NCBI GenBank assembly: GCA_027972325.1
Contig: JAPMOS010000239.1
Span: forward strand, 1-43,571
DNA: 43,571 nt
Reading direction: 5' to 3'
Origin: Paratrimastix pyriformis
Lineage: Eukaryota; Preaxostyla; Paratrimastigidae
The position numbers were made by a program, and so were the translations under genes. This document shows positions 9,540 to 19,860 of the stretch, in pieces (within the stretch, counting starts at the first letter, position 1; every line of letters starts with the position of its first letter). The notes beneath the pieces were generated by a model. That model saw nothing but the letters and a program-made list of their open reading frames with translations, had not been told where the DNA came from and ran no database searches.

Positions 9540-10089
9540 GAGTGGCGATGCCCCGCCTCTTGTGCAGACCACGTCCGAGTTCCACCGTGGTTCAAAAATG
9601 TACCCCTTGCGAGAATTTCCAGTTGAATGACCTGAAGGCGAACCGACGGTACTTTGTCGTCCGCTCATGGCCGATGAGTGCCCAAGGTGCGCCCGAACGG
9701 GTGCGGGAGAACTTCGAGCAAACTTCTTCAAGTGGCCCGGCCGTTTATTGAGGGCCCTCGAACCCGACTCGCAGGAGTTTTCTTTCAGTCATCTTCAAGC
9801 CGAGAGCATTCCAGAATGAGCGAGACCCAAGACCCAGACTTTGCAAAATAGTCCGCCGAAAAGAGGGGACCCGCATGTTTTCCAAGAAAAAGGGGGGAGT
9901 TGGGCGAAAGAAGCGGAACTAAAGAAGAATGAGCATTTCGAGCGTCCGAGAATGAGTGCAGTGCTTGGCAAACCCGCTTTGAAAGACCGCACTAAAATAA
10001 CAGTGTCCAGCTCACACAAGACGAAGCGTTTGGTTGAAAGGGTGAAGGACTGCCAGAGAATGAGACTCAAAATGAGGTCCAAATGAGGG
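9540..10089. other. GC-rich sequence without a recognisable gene
   Basis: No domain or spliced gene seen. Several AGAATGAG words recur (9813, 9927, 9949, 10058), suggesting old short-repeat expansion. The left boundary of the inverted repeat that follows is uncertain and may extend into this stretch. Confidence 0.4.
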
Positions 10090-10912
10090 GCGAACGCAAA
10101 TCCAAACAGACTTGCGCTACGCCAGAACGTGTCGTCTTTGTGTTAAACCAATCAAAGACCTCAAAGAGACGCCTCATCGGAGCCCTCGCAATGAGTATTT
10201 CTCGCATGCAGCGCTGGAGTGAAGCGCCCGTGAAAACGAGCAGCCGTTCGAAGAAATCGAATACAAAACTGCAGCCACAGTACTGCATTTCACCAGACGT
10301 GTCCTCGGGTGTGAAATGAGGACCCAAGTTCAAACCAGCACGTTCAAAGCTGCAAGCAGTCTGTATAAAAACGGTAATGTTTGTTCTTTCTTCGTGCTGG
10401 TTTTGTTTGTTTTCGTTCATTTGAGAACAAGGAACAGAGTTTTTCACGTCTGTCTCTTCTGGAAGAGCAAATACCAGGGATCAACACAGACCCGAGAGGG
10501 TGGTGGGAGGCCAGGGCCTCCGATCATTCTCCAATCACCTCACAAGACCCAGCGGGTCACAAGTCCGTTTCAGCCGGCAAACGACGAAAAAGCACGAGGA
10601 TAATAACTACGGGGGGACCCCGAAGAAACCCCGAGTGCCAACCGATACATGAGCGGGAGGTCGCGAATACAGAGTTTGCAGAAGTGGCGCGGAAGCGAGT
10701 GCGCGTGAGCCAAAGGGCACCGCCCACCGTTCCCAAGAAGAGCGCAGATCTTTTCCAGAGCTCGTTGAAGCTTGAAAGCGACATTGTCAAAACAGATGAG
10801 GTCGATCATTCAAACCCCGCTCCTGTGGACAATGATGATGCAGTTTTCTTTGACTTCAGAGTTCCCAATAAGCTATGAAAAATGAGTCCGAGAGGACCGA
10901 GAAAATGGAGAA
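10090..10912 (+). repeat. left inverted repeat, outer decayed part
   Basis: Shows patchy inverted similarity with 25882-26640, punctuated by indels. It contains a TATA-box-like TGTATAAAAA at 10362-10371 facing into the element; the matching place in the right arm lacks a clear TATA word. Confidence 0.55.
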
Positions 10913-11131
10913 CTCCGGGATAAAGGATTGCGTTGCGATTTGCTTAGTGCGCAAAAGGACGAGTCGACTGCCGGCACTGACATGACATGTCAAATTCTTT
11001 TGATAAAATTTTTGGATGTCAGTGCCGTTTTGCGTGCTTGCTGTGCAAGTGTTCACTCTTTCTTGGTTTGGGTTTGTTTGGGGCTATCCCACGAAGGCTG
11101 TCCCTCGTTCTCCGAACTCGTGAAGGAGAAT
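10913..11131 (+). repeat. left inverted repeat, inner conserved part (219 bases)
   Basis: Nearly identical in inverted orientation to 25663-25881, from CCGGGATAAAGG to GTGAAGGAGAAT, with only scattered substitutions and one-base indels. The segment from GTGTTCACTCTTTCTTGG to GTGAAGGAGAAT occurs a third time at 30917-30996. The inner edge in the right arm and in the third copy is followed by an ATG, as in GGAGAATGG. Confidence 0.85.
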
Positions 11132-11800
11132 CTGCCGTCGGAGCAGCCGTCGGTGCTGTCGTCGTCGGAAAAACCGACGGGGCTGCCGTCGGACCTGCCG
11201 TCAGAACCAGAGTTGACCCCCTTGTGGGAGCCGGAGCACAAGGCGGAGGAAGACGAGCAGGTTGCGACGACAGCGCAGGGGCTCTTGTCGGCGGTTGTTG
11301 GCCAGAGAAACCTCCCGATGTCTTCAACGGGGAATGGGACAGCTTGCGGGGGTGCCGGGTATGTCAGGCCTGCATATAGGGCGCGAGTGAGTTGGTCGAT
11401 GGTTTGTGGGAGGAGCGAGGATGGCAAAGCTGCAGTACAGGATGGGATCGAGGAATGAGGAGGCTCGCAGGATGCAGGGAGCCTTGGTTGCATGGGCTTC
11501 CGCACGCGAGGGTCCGTAGGAGTTTTGGCAGGTATGGGAGGCCAAACGACTGGGGGGGTGTCGAGGAGGAGATGACAGATGCCGTCGGGGGAGGATTGCC
11601 TTGTTGGAGTGGCCTGACACTGGGTGGGTGTGGTGGGGTCTGGGTGGGTGGAGTCTGGGTTGAAAAGGCGGGTTTGACAACGAGGCCTTTCACCTTCACT
11701 GTGTGAGAAGGACACACCACAAAAGGCGAATATCAAAATTGACAGACCCAATCAATCTCCCGCCCAGGCAAGTAGCGCTAATGCTTGGTTGTTCGCCCCC
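11132..11800 (-). other. minus-strand coding-like sequence, S/D/G-rich, unrecognised
   Basis: A minus-strand frame (11053-11751) is open for 232 residues. Its part from about 11500 to 11130 reads like protein: DQLTRALYAGLTYPAPPQ, then a serine/aspartate-rich run encoded by degenerate GTCGGA-type repeats, ending FSFTSSENEGQ inside the inverted repeat. The upstream part is P/T/H-rich low complexity. It may be the last exon of the minus-strand gene at 11.8-13.9 kb or a chance GC-rich frame. Confidence 0.3.
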
Positions 11801-11864
11801 ACGACCATGATAGGGTCATTGCAGGTTTCGTCCTTCAGTGTGGTGAGGCCTTTCATATGGGGTG

Positions 11865-12638
11865 TCATAGCAGACTGGCCACAGGGAAAACCAGACCTCG
11901 GTAGCGGCGCAAAACGTCCAATGGCGAGGGAAACCCCTCAACGAATGTTGCGAGTTCGTCGGGGGCCAGAAGAGAACGCCAGGAGGGGGCAGCAGGGGGG
12001 AAGCAAAGACACCGTTGGTCACCCGGCATGGAAGTAGAGGGGAAAAAGATGGGACGAATATGGAGGACAAACCCTCTCCATGGGAGGCGGACTCTGGAGA
12101 GAACCGCGTTCAAAACTGGCCGAGATGGACACCACACACAGGGAAGATTGCATGCATTCGGAGCCATGCAATCTAGTGGCGGGTAGGGTGGTTGACCAAA
12201 AAAGAAGGTGAGTGGGAGTGGGGGCACGAGCGAGAGCAGAAAGGTGCCGCCTGGCAGTTCAGCGACAAAGACGACGGGGTCAATCATGGAGCCCAGCACC
12301 GAAAGGAGATGATACTCGATCGTCGAAGTGAGAGCAACATGCACGTTGTCAGAATGGTAAAGGAGAGGGAAGAAGAACAAAGACCCACCCGCGCAGGACA
12401 TGGAGCGCTCACTTCCACCACGGAGCAGGAGCGGTTGCAAGTTCGCAGCTGCTCTCGCACATTGTGGACGCCCGACGGGGTCGGGGAACCCTGTGATCGT
12501 CACCAGCGCATGGGGGCACGGGGTCCCGAGGTGAACAGGCTGGGCAGAGGTGCGGGGTGTGCGTCGGCCGCGCGTTGGGATCCAAGTAGAAGCGACCACA
12601 GGTTGAACAGACGCGGCTTCACACAAAATGGAACTCAT
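11865..12638 (-). CDS. minus-strand coding-like exon(s), unrecognised
   Basis: A 257-residue minus-strand open stretch. The portion from about 12410 to 11900 has a protein-like pattern: LLYHSDNVHVALTSTIEYHL, a hydrophobic run (FVAELPGGTFLLSLVPPLPL), and a helical end PDELATFVEGFPSPLDVLRR followed by a GT donor. The N-terminal part is less convincing and may be intron. It continues the direction and probably the gene of the exons at 12.65-13.17 kb. No family recognised; the hydrophobic runs could be membrane or signal segments. Confidence 0.35.
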   Translation of the reverse strand: MSSILCEAASVQPVVASTWIPTRGRRTPRTSAQPVHLGTPCPHALVTITGFPDPVGRPQCARAAANLQPLLLRGGSERSMSCAGGSLFFFPLLYHSDNVHVALTSTIEYHLLSVLGSMIDPVVFVAELPGGTFLLSLVPPLPLTFFFGQPPYPPLDCMAPNACNLPCVWCPSRPVLNAVLSRVRLPWRGFVLHIRPIFFPSTSMPGDQRCLCFPPAAPSWRSLLAPDELATFVEGFPSPLDVLRRYRGLVFPVASLL

Positions 12639-12650
12639 TCAAGCCACCTC

Positions 12651-13174
12651 TCAAAGAGAAGCAACAGACCATAGAGCCGGATCCATGAGTGGTTTTCTTT
12701 CTTTCTGGGCAGGCGCGGATGAATACAGACGTTCGAGCCGCATACCCTGCCACTCGATGTCACGGGGCCCTTCTGTCGTGACCACCAGGTAAATGGCAGC
12801 TGAGAGCAGGGCGTCTTCAACGAGGTACTGCTCGAAAAGCGGGGTCATTGCCGAATGGCCCGGACGACCCGCGAACTGTCAAAAAGGGATGACATCCGTC
12901 TGGCAGGGATCGGCCGACCTGACAGAGAACCAACTCATCAGATGGCCTCCACTCAGCAAAAGGCTGGCCTTGGGACACAAGGCACGCCCAAAAATAAGGG
13001 CCGCCTGGAGAAAGGGCGAAGGGGCACGGTCAGGAGCGGAAGCAGAAGACAGACCTGGACCACTAAGGACCCAGTGGATTTCAGTTCATAAGTCGGGCCG
13101 GGTCGGAAATCGGGGAAAAGTTCTTTGAGACGCCCTGTTCGAAAACCGTCCAGAAAGACAATCGGGTTCATCGG
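12651..13174 (-). CDS. multi-exon minus-strand gene segment, unrecognised
   Basis: Three exons fit together with phase-0 GT-AG introns. Exon 13174-13055 reads MNPIVFLDGFRTGRLKELF and on to STGSLVVQ. After a 50-base intron (13005-13054), exon 13004-12924 reads ALIFGRALCPKASLLLSGG. After a 48-base intron (12876-12923), the exon from 12875 reads FAGRPGHSAMTPLFEQYLV and continues to about 12670. Preservation of frame across two introns strongly favours a real gene. The text is a mix of hydrophobic helices and a charged end (EWQGMRLERLY); I recognise no family. Upstream coding-like pieces at 13.2-13.9 kb probably belong to it. Confidence 0.5.
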
Positions 13175-13204
13175 AGAAGCGCGAAAAGCAGACCCACGTC
13201 TTTA

Positions 13205-13881
13205 TCAATTGAGAAACCGACGAGGCGCCATCCCTGCAGCGACCTGACAAGGTTTCAGATGTCGTTGCTGTGAGTCGCCTCGTCGTCGTGACCGGGCGCG
13301 GCTTCCATCGAGAACCAGGTCGTCACACTTTCGCATCTCCCGACATACGAGATCGAGAAGAAAATCGGCCTCTCTTGCTTCTCTTGGTTCTCTTGCTTCT
13401 CTTGCTTCTCTTGCTTCTCTTGGATACTTCGGCTGCTTGTTCTTGCGTTTCTTCTTTGGTTGAAAGTGATCCTGGACAGACCATGGAGGGTCAGAAAACA
13501 AAATCCTGAAAGGGTGGGGAAAAAAAAACAGACGAATCGAAGCCGAGAAATGACACGGGTCCTTCGTTGATGATATCCATAAAGTGTCGAACAGAGACAA
13601 TGCGGGCAGGTGGGAAGACCGAAGAGGCATGGTTCAGCATCAAACATGCATCTTCACAGTGGTTGAGACGATAAGTTTTTATTCCACTGTGTCTCCTCTC
13701 TTGAGAACTTCACTCGTTTTGGACTCCTCTCGATCCTCTCGTTCGCCCACAGTGCCGACCTCAAGTTACGGAATTTTCTTTCAGTCCTCTCCTCGTGCCA
13801 ATTGCTCGCATTTGCCCTCACTCCAGTCTGTGGTCCACCAGCACCACCCACTCTAACAGAGGATGCCATCGATGGGTTCAA
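13205..13881 (-). CDS. upstream minus-strand coding-like pieces (K/R-rich; DPPW tetrapeptide)
   Basis: 13881-13660 reads like a basic N-terminus with MNPSMASSVRVGGAGG and later WHEERTERKFRNLRSALWAN. Around 13610-13570 is FDTLWISSTKDP or, in another frame, RHFMDIINEG. A 51-base intron-like stretch ends at a TTTCAG (plus strand CTGAAA at 13507-13512). The next exon starts ILFSDPPWSVQDHF (DPPW at 13482-13493), then KKKRKNKQ and an EAR repeat made by a 9-base minisatellite. DPPW is the catalytic tetrapeptide of MT-A70-type N6 methyltransferases, but without the rest of the fold this is only a pointer. Frames are ambiguous in the repeat. Confidence 0.3.
13373..13424. repeat. 9-base microsatellite-like repeat (CTTCTCTTG)n
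   Basis: About five and a half units with single-base variation. On the minus strand it encodes EAR or EKQ repeats depending on frame, so the frame of the surrounding exon cannot be fixed from it. Confidence 0.85.
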
Positions 13882-14252
13882 CCAAAAAAAAAGTGTTTGG
13901 GGGGTGTGTTTCCGGTTTTGTATGGACGGGGCGTCGACAAGAGCCCAGAGTGCACAGGGCGTTCATGAACGACGGGAGGGGGTTGGGGGCGGGGTGGGGG
14001 TGAGCGAGCCGGTTTTGGGATCCTCTGGGAGAAAACTGGTAATGCACGCATTCCCCCTCCCTCCCCCCTCCCCCCCCCTCCCCACCCCCAGGTTCAGGAG
14101 CCCGATTGTGCCGTTGATGTCATCCGGCCCCTCCAACGATTTCACCCCCCACCCCCGTCCTCGAGCATTCGTATAATAAGATCATTTTTGTTTTTGCAGA
14201 AAACCGGACCGGAAAACTGCGGTGAAAGAGGACGGGGTTGCTTGGCGCAGTG
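13882..14252. other. intergenic GC-rich stretch with C-rich tract
   Basis: No gene seen. Contains a G-rich tract at 13976-14000 and a polypyrimidine C-rich tract at 14052-14092. TTTTTGTTTTTGCAG at 14187-14201 is acceptor-like on the plus strand, but no good plus exon follows. Confidence 0.4.
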
Positions 14253-15140
14253 TTACTTGGCGGTGGAAGGGGCTTCAGGGGCTGGCGGTGGTGCCTGGGG
14301 TTTCTGTTGGACAGCTGGGGACGCAGGCATCGCGGTTTCCGGAAGGAGCTCTGCGAGCTTCCGCGACGCCAGAAGTCCCTTGTCTGCGGGGTCCGGGTTG
14401 AACTGACCGAGGCTGAACTCCTGCATTAAGGCCTCGTCATAATGCGGGGGCCTCTGGTCGGTCCGGGCCAAGGTTCGCTTTGCAGATCCACGCCAGTTGC
14501 CCAGACGATAAGTCTAACAAGAAGTCGGCTCGGTATGGTACGTGAGGTATGGTGCGGACCGCATGCCAACTCATTGCATCCATCCAGTCTTGCCCCTGGT
14601 GCAGCATCCTCGCCGCCTGTTCCACCCACAATTTCCGGAAGCTTCCGGAAATCAATGGAATGTGGTGGCGGTCGAGGATGGCGGTCATCTGGAATAAATT
14701 GTCAACGGTGGTCTTCAACGGCGACAGCATTGCCTTGATTTGCGGGAAACACAAGCGGTGCCAATCGGCCAAAAAGACATCCCGCAAGGCAACGAACGGA
14801 ATAGGCGATTCGGGTTCTTTTTTCTCCTCATGTTCTTTCTTCTTTTTTGGTGTTGTAGTGGCGGAGGCTTCAGCTGATCGTTCAGAAGTTTCCAAACGAG
14901 AAGCCGGACGACCAGCCTTGGGGGTGGTGATTTCCGCTGAGACGCCAGAAGATCCAGCCCGTGGAGACGGGCTGGATGATTGTGTGAACTCGGGGGAATG
15001 TGGAAACTCGGCAGATTGGGAAGGAGAACGACAGGGATCGCCAGAGCACGATTGAGAAAGCGACTGCCCGCGTAAGATCGCCACTTGTTCCGAAAGTAAG
15101 GCAACCTGCTGTTCCAGCTTCGCGATCTTCGAAGCCTGGA
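14253..15140 (-). CDS. coiled-coil protein gene with one 64-base intron, unrecognised
   Basis: Two exons on the minus strand. The upstream exon (about 15140-14542) encodes a heptad-like coiled coil (SKIAKLEQQVALLSEQVA), an S/P-rich linker, a lysine/glutamate cluster (PKKKKEHEEKKEPE), then a helical domain with ADWHRLCFPQIKAML, SFRKLWVEQAARML and MDAMSWHAVRTIPH. A 64-base GT-AG intron (14478-14541) is removed in phase 0, and the last exon reads RTLARTDQRPPHYDEALMQE to a proline-rich end and a TAA at 14253. The 5' end is uncertain: an AG acceptor precedes PDDYALQ near 15150, so a further exon is likely. It is divergent from the transposase-like gene. No family recognised; a DNA-binding or accessory role would be guesswork. 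Confidence 0.6.
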
Positions 15141-15298
15141 GGGCATAGTCATCGGGCCTGGGATGGCGTGAACCAACGAGGGGACTGGCAGAGCGAGCGT
15201 GAGCGAGCCGAAGAGCGAGGAGTAAGAGACATGAACCCGGGTTCAGATCTCTGATCCTTTTTTATTATTATTATTATTATTTTTATTATTATCACAAC
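15141..15298. promoter_or_regulatory. intergenic region between divergent genes, with (TTA)n
   Basis: The gap between the minus-strand coiled-coil gene and the plus-strand zinc-finger gene. It holds a TTA/TTTTA microsatellite at 15257-15290, the only AT-rich island for several kb, and may be a shared promoter. Upstream exons of either gene could also lie here. Confidence 0.3.
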
Positions 15299-16920
15299 TT
15301 GAGGCGGCACAAGGAAGGGTTTCCGAGGGTCCTCTGCCCTCGATGTCAGCGTGCCTTCAGTCGGCAGGACAGCCTGGTCAGACATCTACGAAACCAGCAT
15401 AATTCGTCTGAAAGGAACGATGAGCGAACCAAGAGGCCGCGCCGGTCGCTCGGTTCATCTGGTCGGTTTGGTTTTGTTATGACTGACTGAAAATATGATG
15501 GATAGATGTCGACGACGATGCGGATTGTGGGGAATTGAAGGCCCCCCTGTCGCCTGCGGTCACTCCTCTGCCTCGTCCGACTCTTCCGCCTCTTCCGACT
15601 CCACCACCTCCGCCGCCTCCGCCGCCGCCACCTCCGCCGCCGCCACCTCCGCCGCCGCCACCTCCGCCGCCACCAGCTGCGCCCCCACCCCCGCCGCCAC
15701 CACCAGGTCCCCCTCCGGAAGCCGAAGTTTCGGACATTCCGGAGGAGTTCCGCGGCTGTGCCGTACCTCTGATGCCGCGGGCGCCAGTTCCCGGTCGCAA
15801 GCGGCATTGTACTGATACCGCGTTGCGGGTCGCAGCCATGCTCAAGAAGTATGGTGTGGGCAAGAACATGTACAATGAGATGATGTCGGTGATACATCAG
15901 TTCCTCTCACCGGAGGCCGGGCTCCCGAAGGATTGGCGTACTCTGCAAGAACGTGTGAATAGCCTGACACCCGAAGGGCCCATCAAACCAACCCGTGACG
16001 AGCCAGGCTTGCTTGTTCTGCCCCTCCTACCACAACTGAAGAGAATTCTTCAGTCGGATTTGGCCCGCTTCATCAAGTGGAAGCCGACGCCCCGCGAGGG
16101 CGACCACATGCGCTCCTACGAAGACGGAGAGATGTTCTCGAGCCAGGCCGATCACACCCGCTATCCCTTTCAACTTCACCTCCAAGTCCTGGGGGATGAG
16201 GTGAGCGTCGCTGGTTGGGGGTCCGGCCAGAAAGTGACGGCCATCTACGTGGCGATCCGAAATTGGATTGACCCGTCGATCGGCCTTGATCTTTCCAACG
16301 CCTGCCTGGTTGCCCTCATTGATGACTTTCATGTCTGACTCCTCTTTTCCTGAACTTGACCATTCTTGTCGCTAGCGCAACCAAGCCACCACGAAAGAGA
16401 TTGGCTTCCGTGATATTTTGCAGGGCGTCGCACGTGAACTCACTCAGCTGTACAACCGCGAGGTACAGTTTGAGATCCCGAGTCTGAAACTCGTGGTGCT
16501 ACCGTGGGGCCGGATGGTACCGACCATTTGTGATTACGGGATGACAATGTCACTCCTGTGCAAAGTCCCGTCTGTACGTTCCTCGTGCGGTGACTCTGAT
16601 TGAATGTCGCCGAACTGCTGGTTAGCCAGGGACTTCACGCCTGCTTGCATTGCATCCGGAGCTACCTGGAAGCGGGATATTTCAGGTTCATCCCTCAATA
16701 CCCCGCGCCCGATGCACAGGAGCGAAAGCTTGCGTCGAAGGAGCACAAGGCAGCAATCAACGAACTCGGGCGGCTACGCGCAACCCTCGAACGGGAGATC
16801 GGTGATGTGGCAACGGCCCGGGGAGAACGGAAGAAGGCGGCGGCCGAGGGCAAAGTGATGACGACCACCAAGACGATCAAAGACAAGGTGAAAGCGTGCC
16901 ATTACTATGGCCCCAGGTCT
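15299..16920 (+). CDS. C2H2 zinc finger plus transposase-like protein, at least 4 exons
   Basis: Exon 1 (about 15299-15461) encodes a C2H2 finger, [21 protein letters not shown] 44-base intron (15462-15505) joins in phase to exon 2 (15506-16332): a polyproline tract from CCG/CCT repeats, then a domain with [28 protein letters not shown] and [18 protein letters not shown] 43-base intron (16333-16375) leads to exon 3 (16376-16573: [19 protein letters not shown]). A 56-base intron (16574-16629) leads to exon 4 ([18 protein letters not shown], then a helical R/E-rich region). The order finger, helical domain, AIYVAI..W block and HACLHC block matches, from memory, a transposase-like family in fish and cnidarian genomes probably allied to the KDZ/CACTA group. 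In those proteins the middle block includes a DG..F and a Y..L.N pattern. The 3' end is not resolved and continues beyond the CA repeats. Confidence 0.55.
15578..15715 (+). repeat. CCG/CCT trinucleotide repeat coding polyproline
   Basis: A degenerate (CCNCCGCCN)n tract inside exon 2 of the transposase-like gene, giving more than 40 prolines in the coding frame. It interferes with nothing in frame but makes all three frames open, so serine/alanine-rich and arginine-rich frames here are shadows. Confidence 0.8.
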
Positions 16921-16940
16921 GCCACTCCCATGGTACCGAG

Positions 16941-17139
<199 letters not shown>

Positions 17140-17395
17140 GCCGGTCCACAGTCTCTTCGATCTTCTTCCTTTCCGCGAGTCCTACCGAGCCTACTGCTAT
17201 GGTTATGACAGGTTACATAACTCTGATCTCGGGCTGGTTGGGGTCTGTCGGATCTTCCGTGCTTTCGACATCACCATACCCATACCCACTTCTTTTAGAT
17301 CGTCCATGACCATTTGAAAGCTTACTTCGACCTAATGGATCCTCCAAGCCTCGAGCTCGTCGGCCTCTTCAACGAGCTCGACTGGACCGTCTGAG
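17140..17395 (+). other. possible downstream exons of the transposase-like gene
   Basis: Two protein-like stretches on the plus strand: [20 protein letters not shown] with a continuing open frame from 17150, and, after a pyrimidine-rich TTCTTTTAG at 17293-17301, IVHDHLKAYFDLMDPPSLEL ending in a stop near 17393. Phases do not join cleanly with any donor I could find, so exon limits are open. Lying between two CA tracts, they suggest that the CA repeats sit in introns. Confidence 0.3.
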
Positions 17396-17399
17396 GGGT

Positions 17400-17920
<521 letters not shown>

Positions 17921-17982
17921 GCACACACAAATGTCGTAGGATGCTCATCTCCGGCGACGGCGGCGTCTCTCAGCTGGGGTGG

Positions 17983-17986
<4 letters not shown>

Positions 17987-18055
<69 letters not shown>

Positions 18056-18075
18056 ATGATCTTTGAGCCTGTTGG

Positions 18076-18118
<43 letters not shown>
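17987..18118. repeat. two (CA)n microsatellites separated by 28 bases
   Basis: CA tracts at 17987-18052 and 18080-18118. The spacer TGATGATCTTTGAGCCTGTT and flanking DNA show no gene. Confidence 0.95.
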
Positions 18119-18120
<2 letters not shown>

Positions 18121-18489
18121 TTGAAAAGAGGGAAGAGAGACACCGCAAGAAATGTAGGCACAGTCCACGAGGGAAGCGCCATAGTCAAGCAGTGTCCACC
18201 AAGCCAACATACGCAAGCAGGCGGCAGCGAACAAGGGTCAGTCAACGGCGAAGCGCTCAGGCGGAAGAGCACGTCAACATCCGAGACCGGAAATCAGGAC
18301 CCACAAGGGATCCGTCACATGGTGTGGATGGACAGCTCACGCTCTCACCACATCGCACGGCAGCAGCATGTGTCGCGCCAAAGGGGTCCCCGACACAGGC
18401 AAGACAAGGGGCAATCGGAGCATATGACACAGACCTTTTCGATTGGGTGCGCAAGTAGAATGTCGATGGCGCGCATCGACGACGGACGG
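18119..18489. other. left flank of the DIRS insertion, no recognisable gene
   Basis: An open plus frame begins at 18121 but shows no domain. The last bases before the DIRS element are GACGACGGACGG, resembling the GGGAC-type repeat that resumes right after the element. Confidence 0.4.
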
Positions 18490-18674
18490 AGGTCCTTCCT
18501 ATGTCGGACCTCCAGCCCCCCCTTTCGCTCCGCCCCTTTTTCTCCTTCCTCACCCAGGAAGGACATGATGGAGTTTGCTCTCACCAAAACCGCATCTTTA
18601 AAGATAATTAAAATTTTGATAATATCCCCCCGGCATAGGGCTCGCTACTCCCGCTTTCTTTGCGGTTTTCGCAC
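18490..18674 (+). repeat. left inverted terminal repeat of DIRS copy 1
   Basis: From CCCAGGAAGGACATGATGGA (about 18556) to GCGGTTTTCGCAC (18674) it matches the right terminal repeat inverted. The outer 65 or so bases (GGTCCTTCCTATGTCGG onward) are unique to this end and complementary to the first half of the internal region at 23044-23124. Confidence 0.9.
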
Positions 18675-18679
18675 ACTTT

Positions 18680-19860
18680 CATGTCTACACCACTGTCTGT
18701 GTCTTCGGCCGCCGACGACCACCTCCTGGCTGCCCTCGAGAAAGGGGCAGAAAAGAAGCAGCGCACGCACAAGAAGGCTGCCCTCAAGAAGCCTTGTGCA
18801 CCTGGTGCGTCAGCTGCGGAACCCATGGAGCTGGACGAGTCGGCTGAGAGGAGTCAGGGGCTGCTGCTCCTGCTGCTTCGGCGCCCGCCTCTCTTGGTGC
18901 TTCGGCTTCTTCTGGTGCCGTGGCCTCTTCTGGGCCGGGTGCGCCCCCAAGTGCCAGTTTGGCTTCTTCTGGTTCAAGTACGGCCCCTTTTCGGTGCCGT
19001 CGAAGGAGGCCCTCGCTATCATAGCGGCGGCAATGCCGCCTTTTCAACGAGGTCTGTGTCAATCACATGCACACGCACTCACTGTACCCGGTCCGATAGC
19101 CTCGGCTCCTTCTGCGAGCGGGTACCTGACTGTGGAGAGCCGGGAGAATCCGAGGAAGACGCGGAGAAATCCGTGTCGTCTGAGGATGACCTTCCCGCAG
19201 ATCTCTTTGCCCCGGCGGCGCAGGGCGAAGTACCCGAGAGCGTTCGGCTCTGGGTGGGAAGAGGCAGGGGAGGCTCTGACAAGAGCTCCCTTGGCCAAGA
19301 GTATCCTTCAAGCTCTTTTGAAGAAGTATCCTGCCTTGGGCTTCGATTATCGGCACCCACTGGCTGAGCCTGAGAAGCTCGGGCTGGATTTACCGGCCCT
19401 CCGGTAGACCCCGCTGGGCGCGCCGGAGGTTGCTTCCCTCCTCGAAGCCCAGTGGGCCGATCTTATGTTGATGCGCCGCATGCTGGTTCCAGCTTTGATG
19501 GAGGTCTCGGGCACTGCTGACCCGGATCCAGACGTGATTCAGGGTCACTTGGGGCGCTTGTCCCAGGTCCTTGAAGTGGCCCTCTCCCGGGTTGAGAGGA
19601 CCCGCCGTGATCGATTGGTTCAGCATGTCCACCCGGGGCTCCTCCTCGCTAAGGGCGCGCCCCCTGAGGACGCGATGTTCTTGGCCGAGGACCTGTCTGC
19701 GCTGGAGAACCGCGCGGAGCGGTTGAAGGTGGCTCAGCAGGCCCCCACGCTCGCGGAAGCTTCGAAGCTTCCCCCCAAGGTCCAGCCTCGGCCTGCGGCC
19801 CCCTGGTTCCGTGGGCGGCCGAATGCCCCGCGGCGTCATTTCGCTCAACGTCGAGGACGC
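18680..19860 (+). pseudogene. gag-like region of DIRS copy 1 (fossil)
   Basis: Begins MSTPLSVSSAADDHLLAALE with a K/A-rich basic stretch, and farther on has a helical gag-like part (LMLMRRMLVPALMEVSG, RLVQHVHPGLLLAKGAP) and a final basic/proline segment. DIRS gag proteins are poorly conserved, so the call rests on position before the reverse transcriptase and on helix-rich content. It looks broken. Confidence 0.6.

Noticed and set aside
9243-9541. Three overlapping arginine/cysteine-rich frames with repeated motifs
   Set aside because: They come from a 16-base minisatellite whose length is not a multiple of three.
10557-10809. Minus-strand open frames in the left arm
   Set aside because: Not conserved in the inverted right arm and without domains.
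15477-15897. Polyglycine and polyarginine minus-strand frames
   Set aside because: Antisense shadow of the polyproline-coding repeat in the transposase-like gene.
18121-19407. A single 428-residue plus-strand gene spanning the DIRS left end
   Set aside because: It crosses the DIRS boundary and terminal repeat; the open frame is accidental outside the gag-like part.
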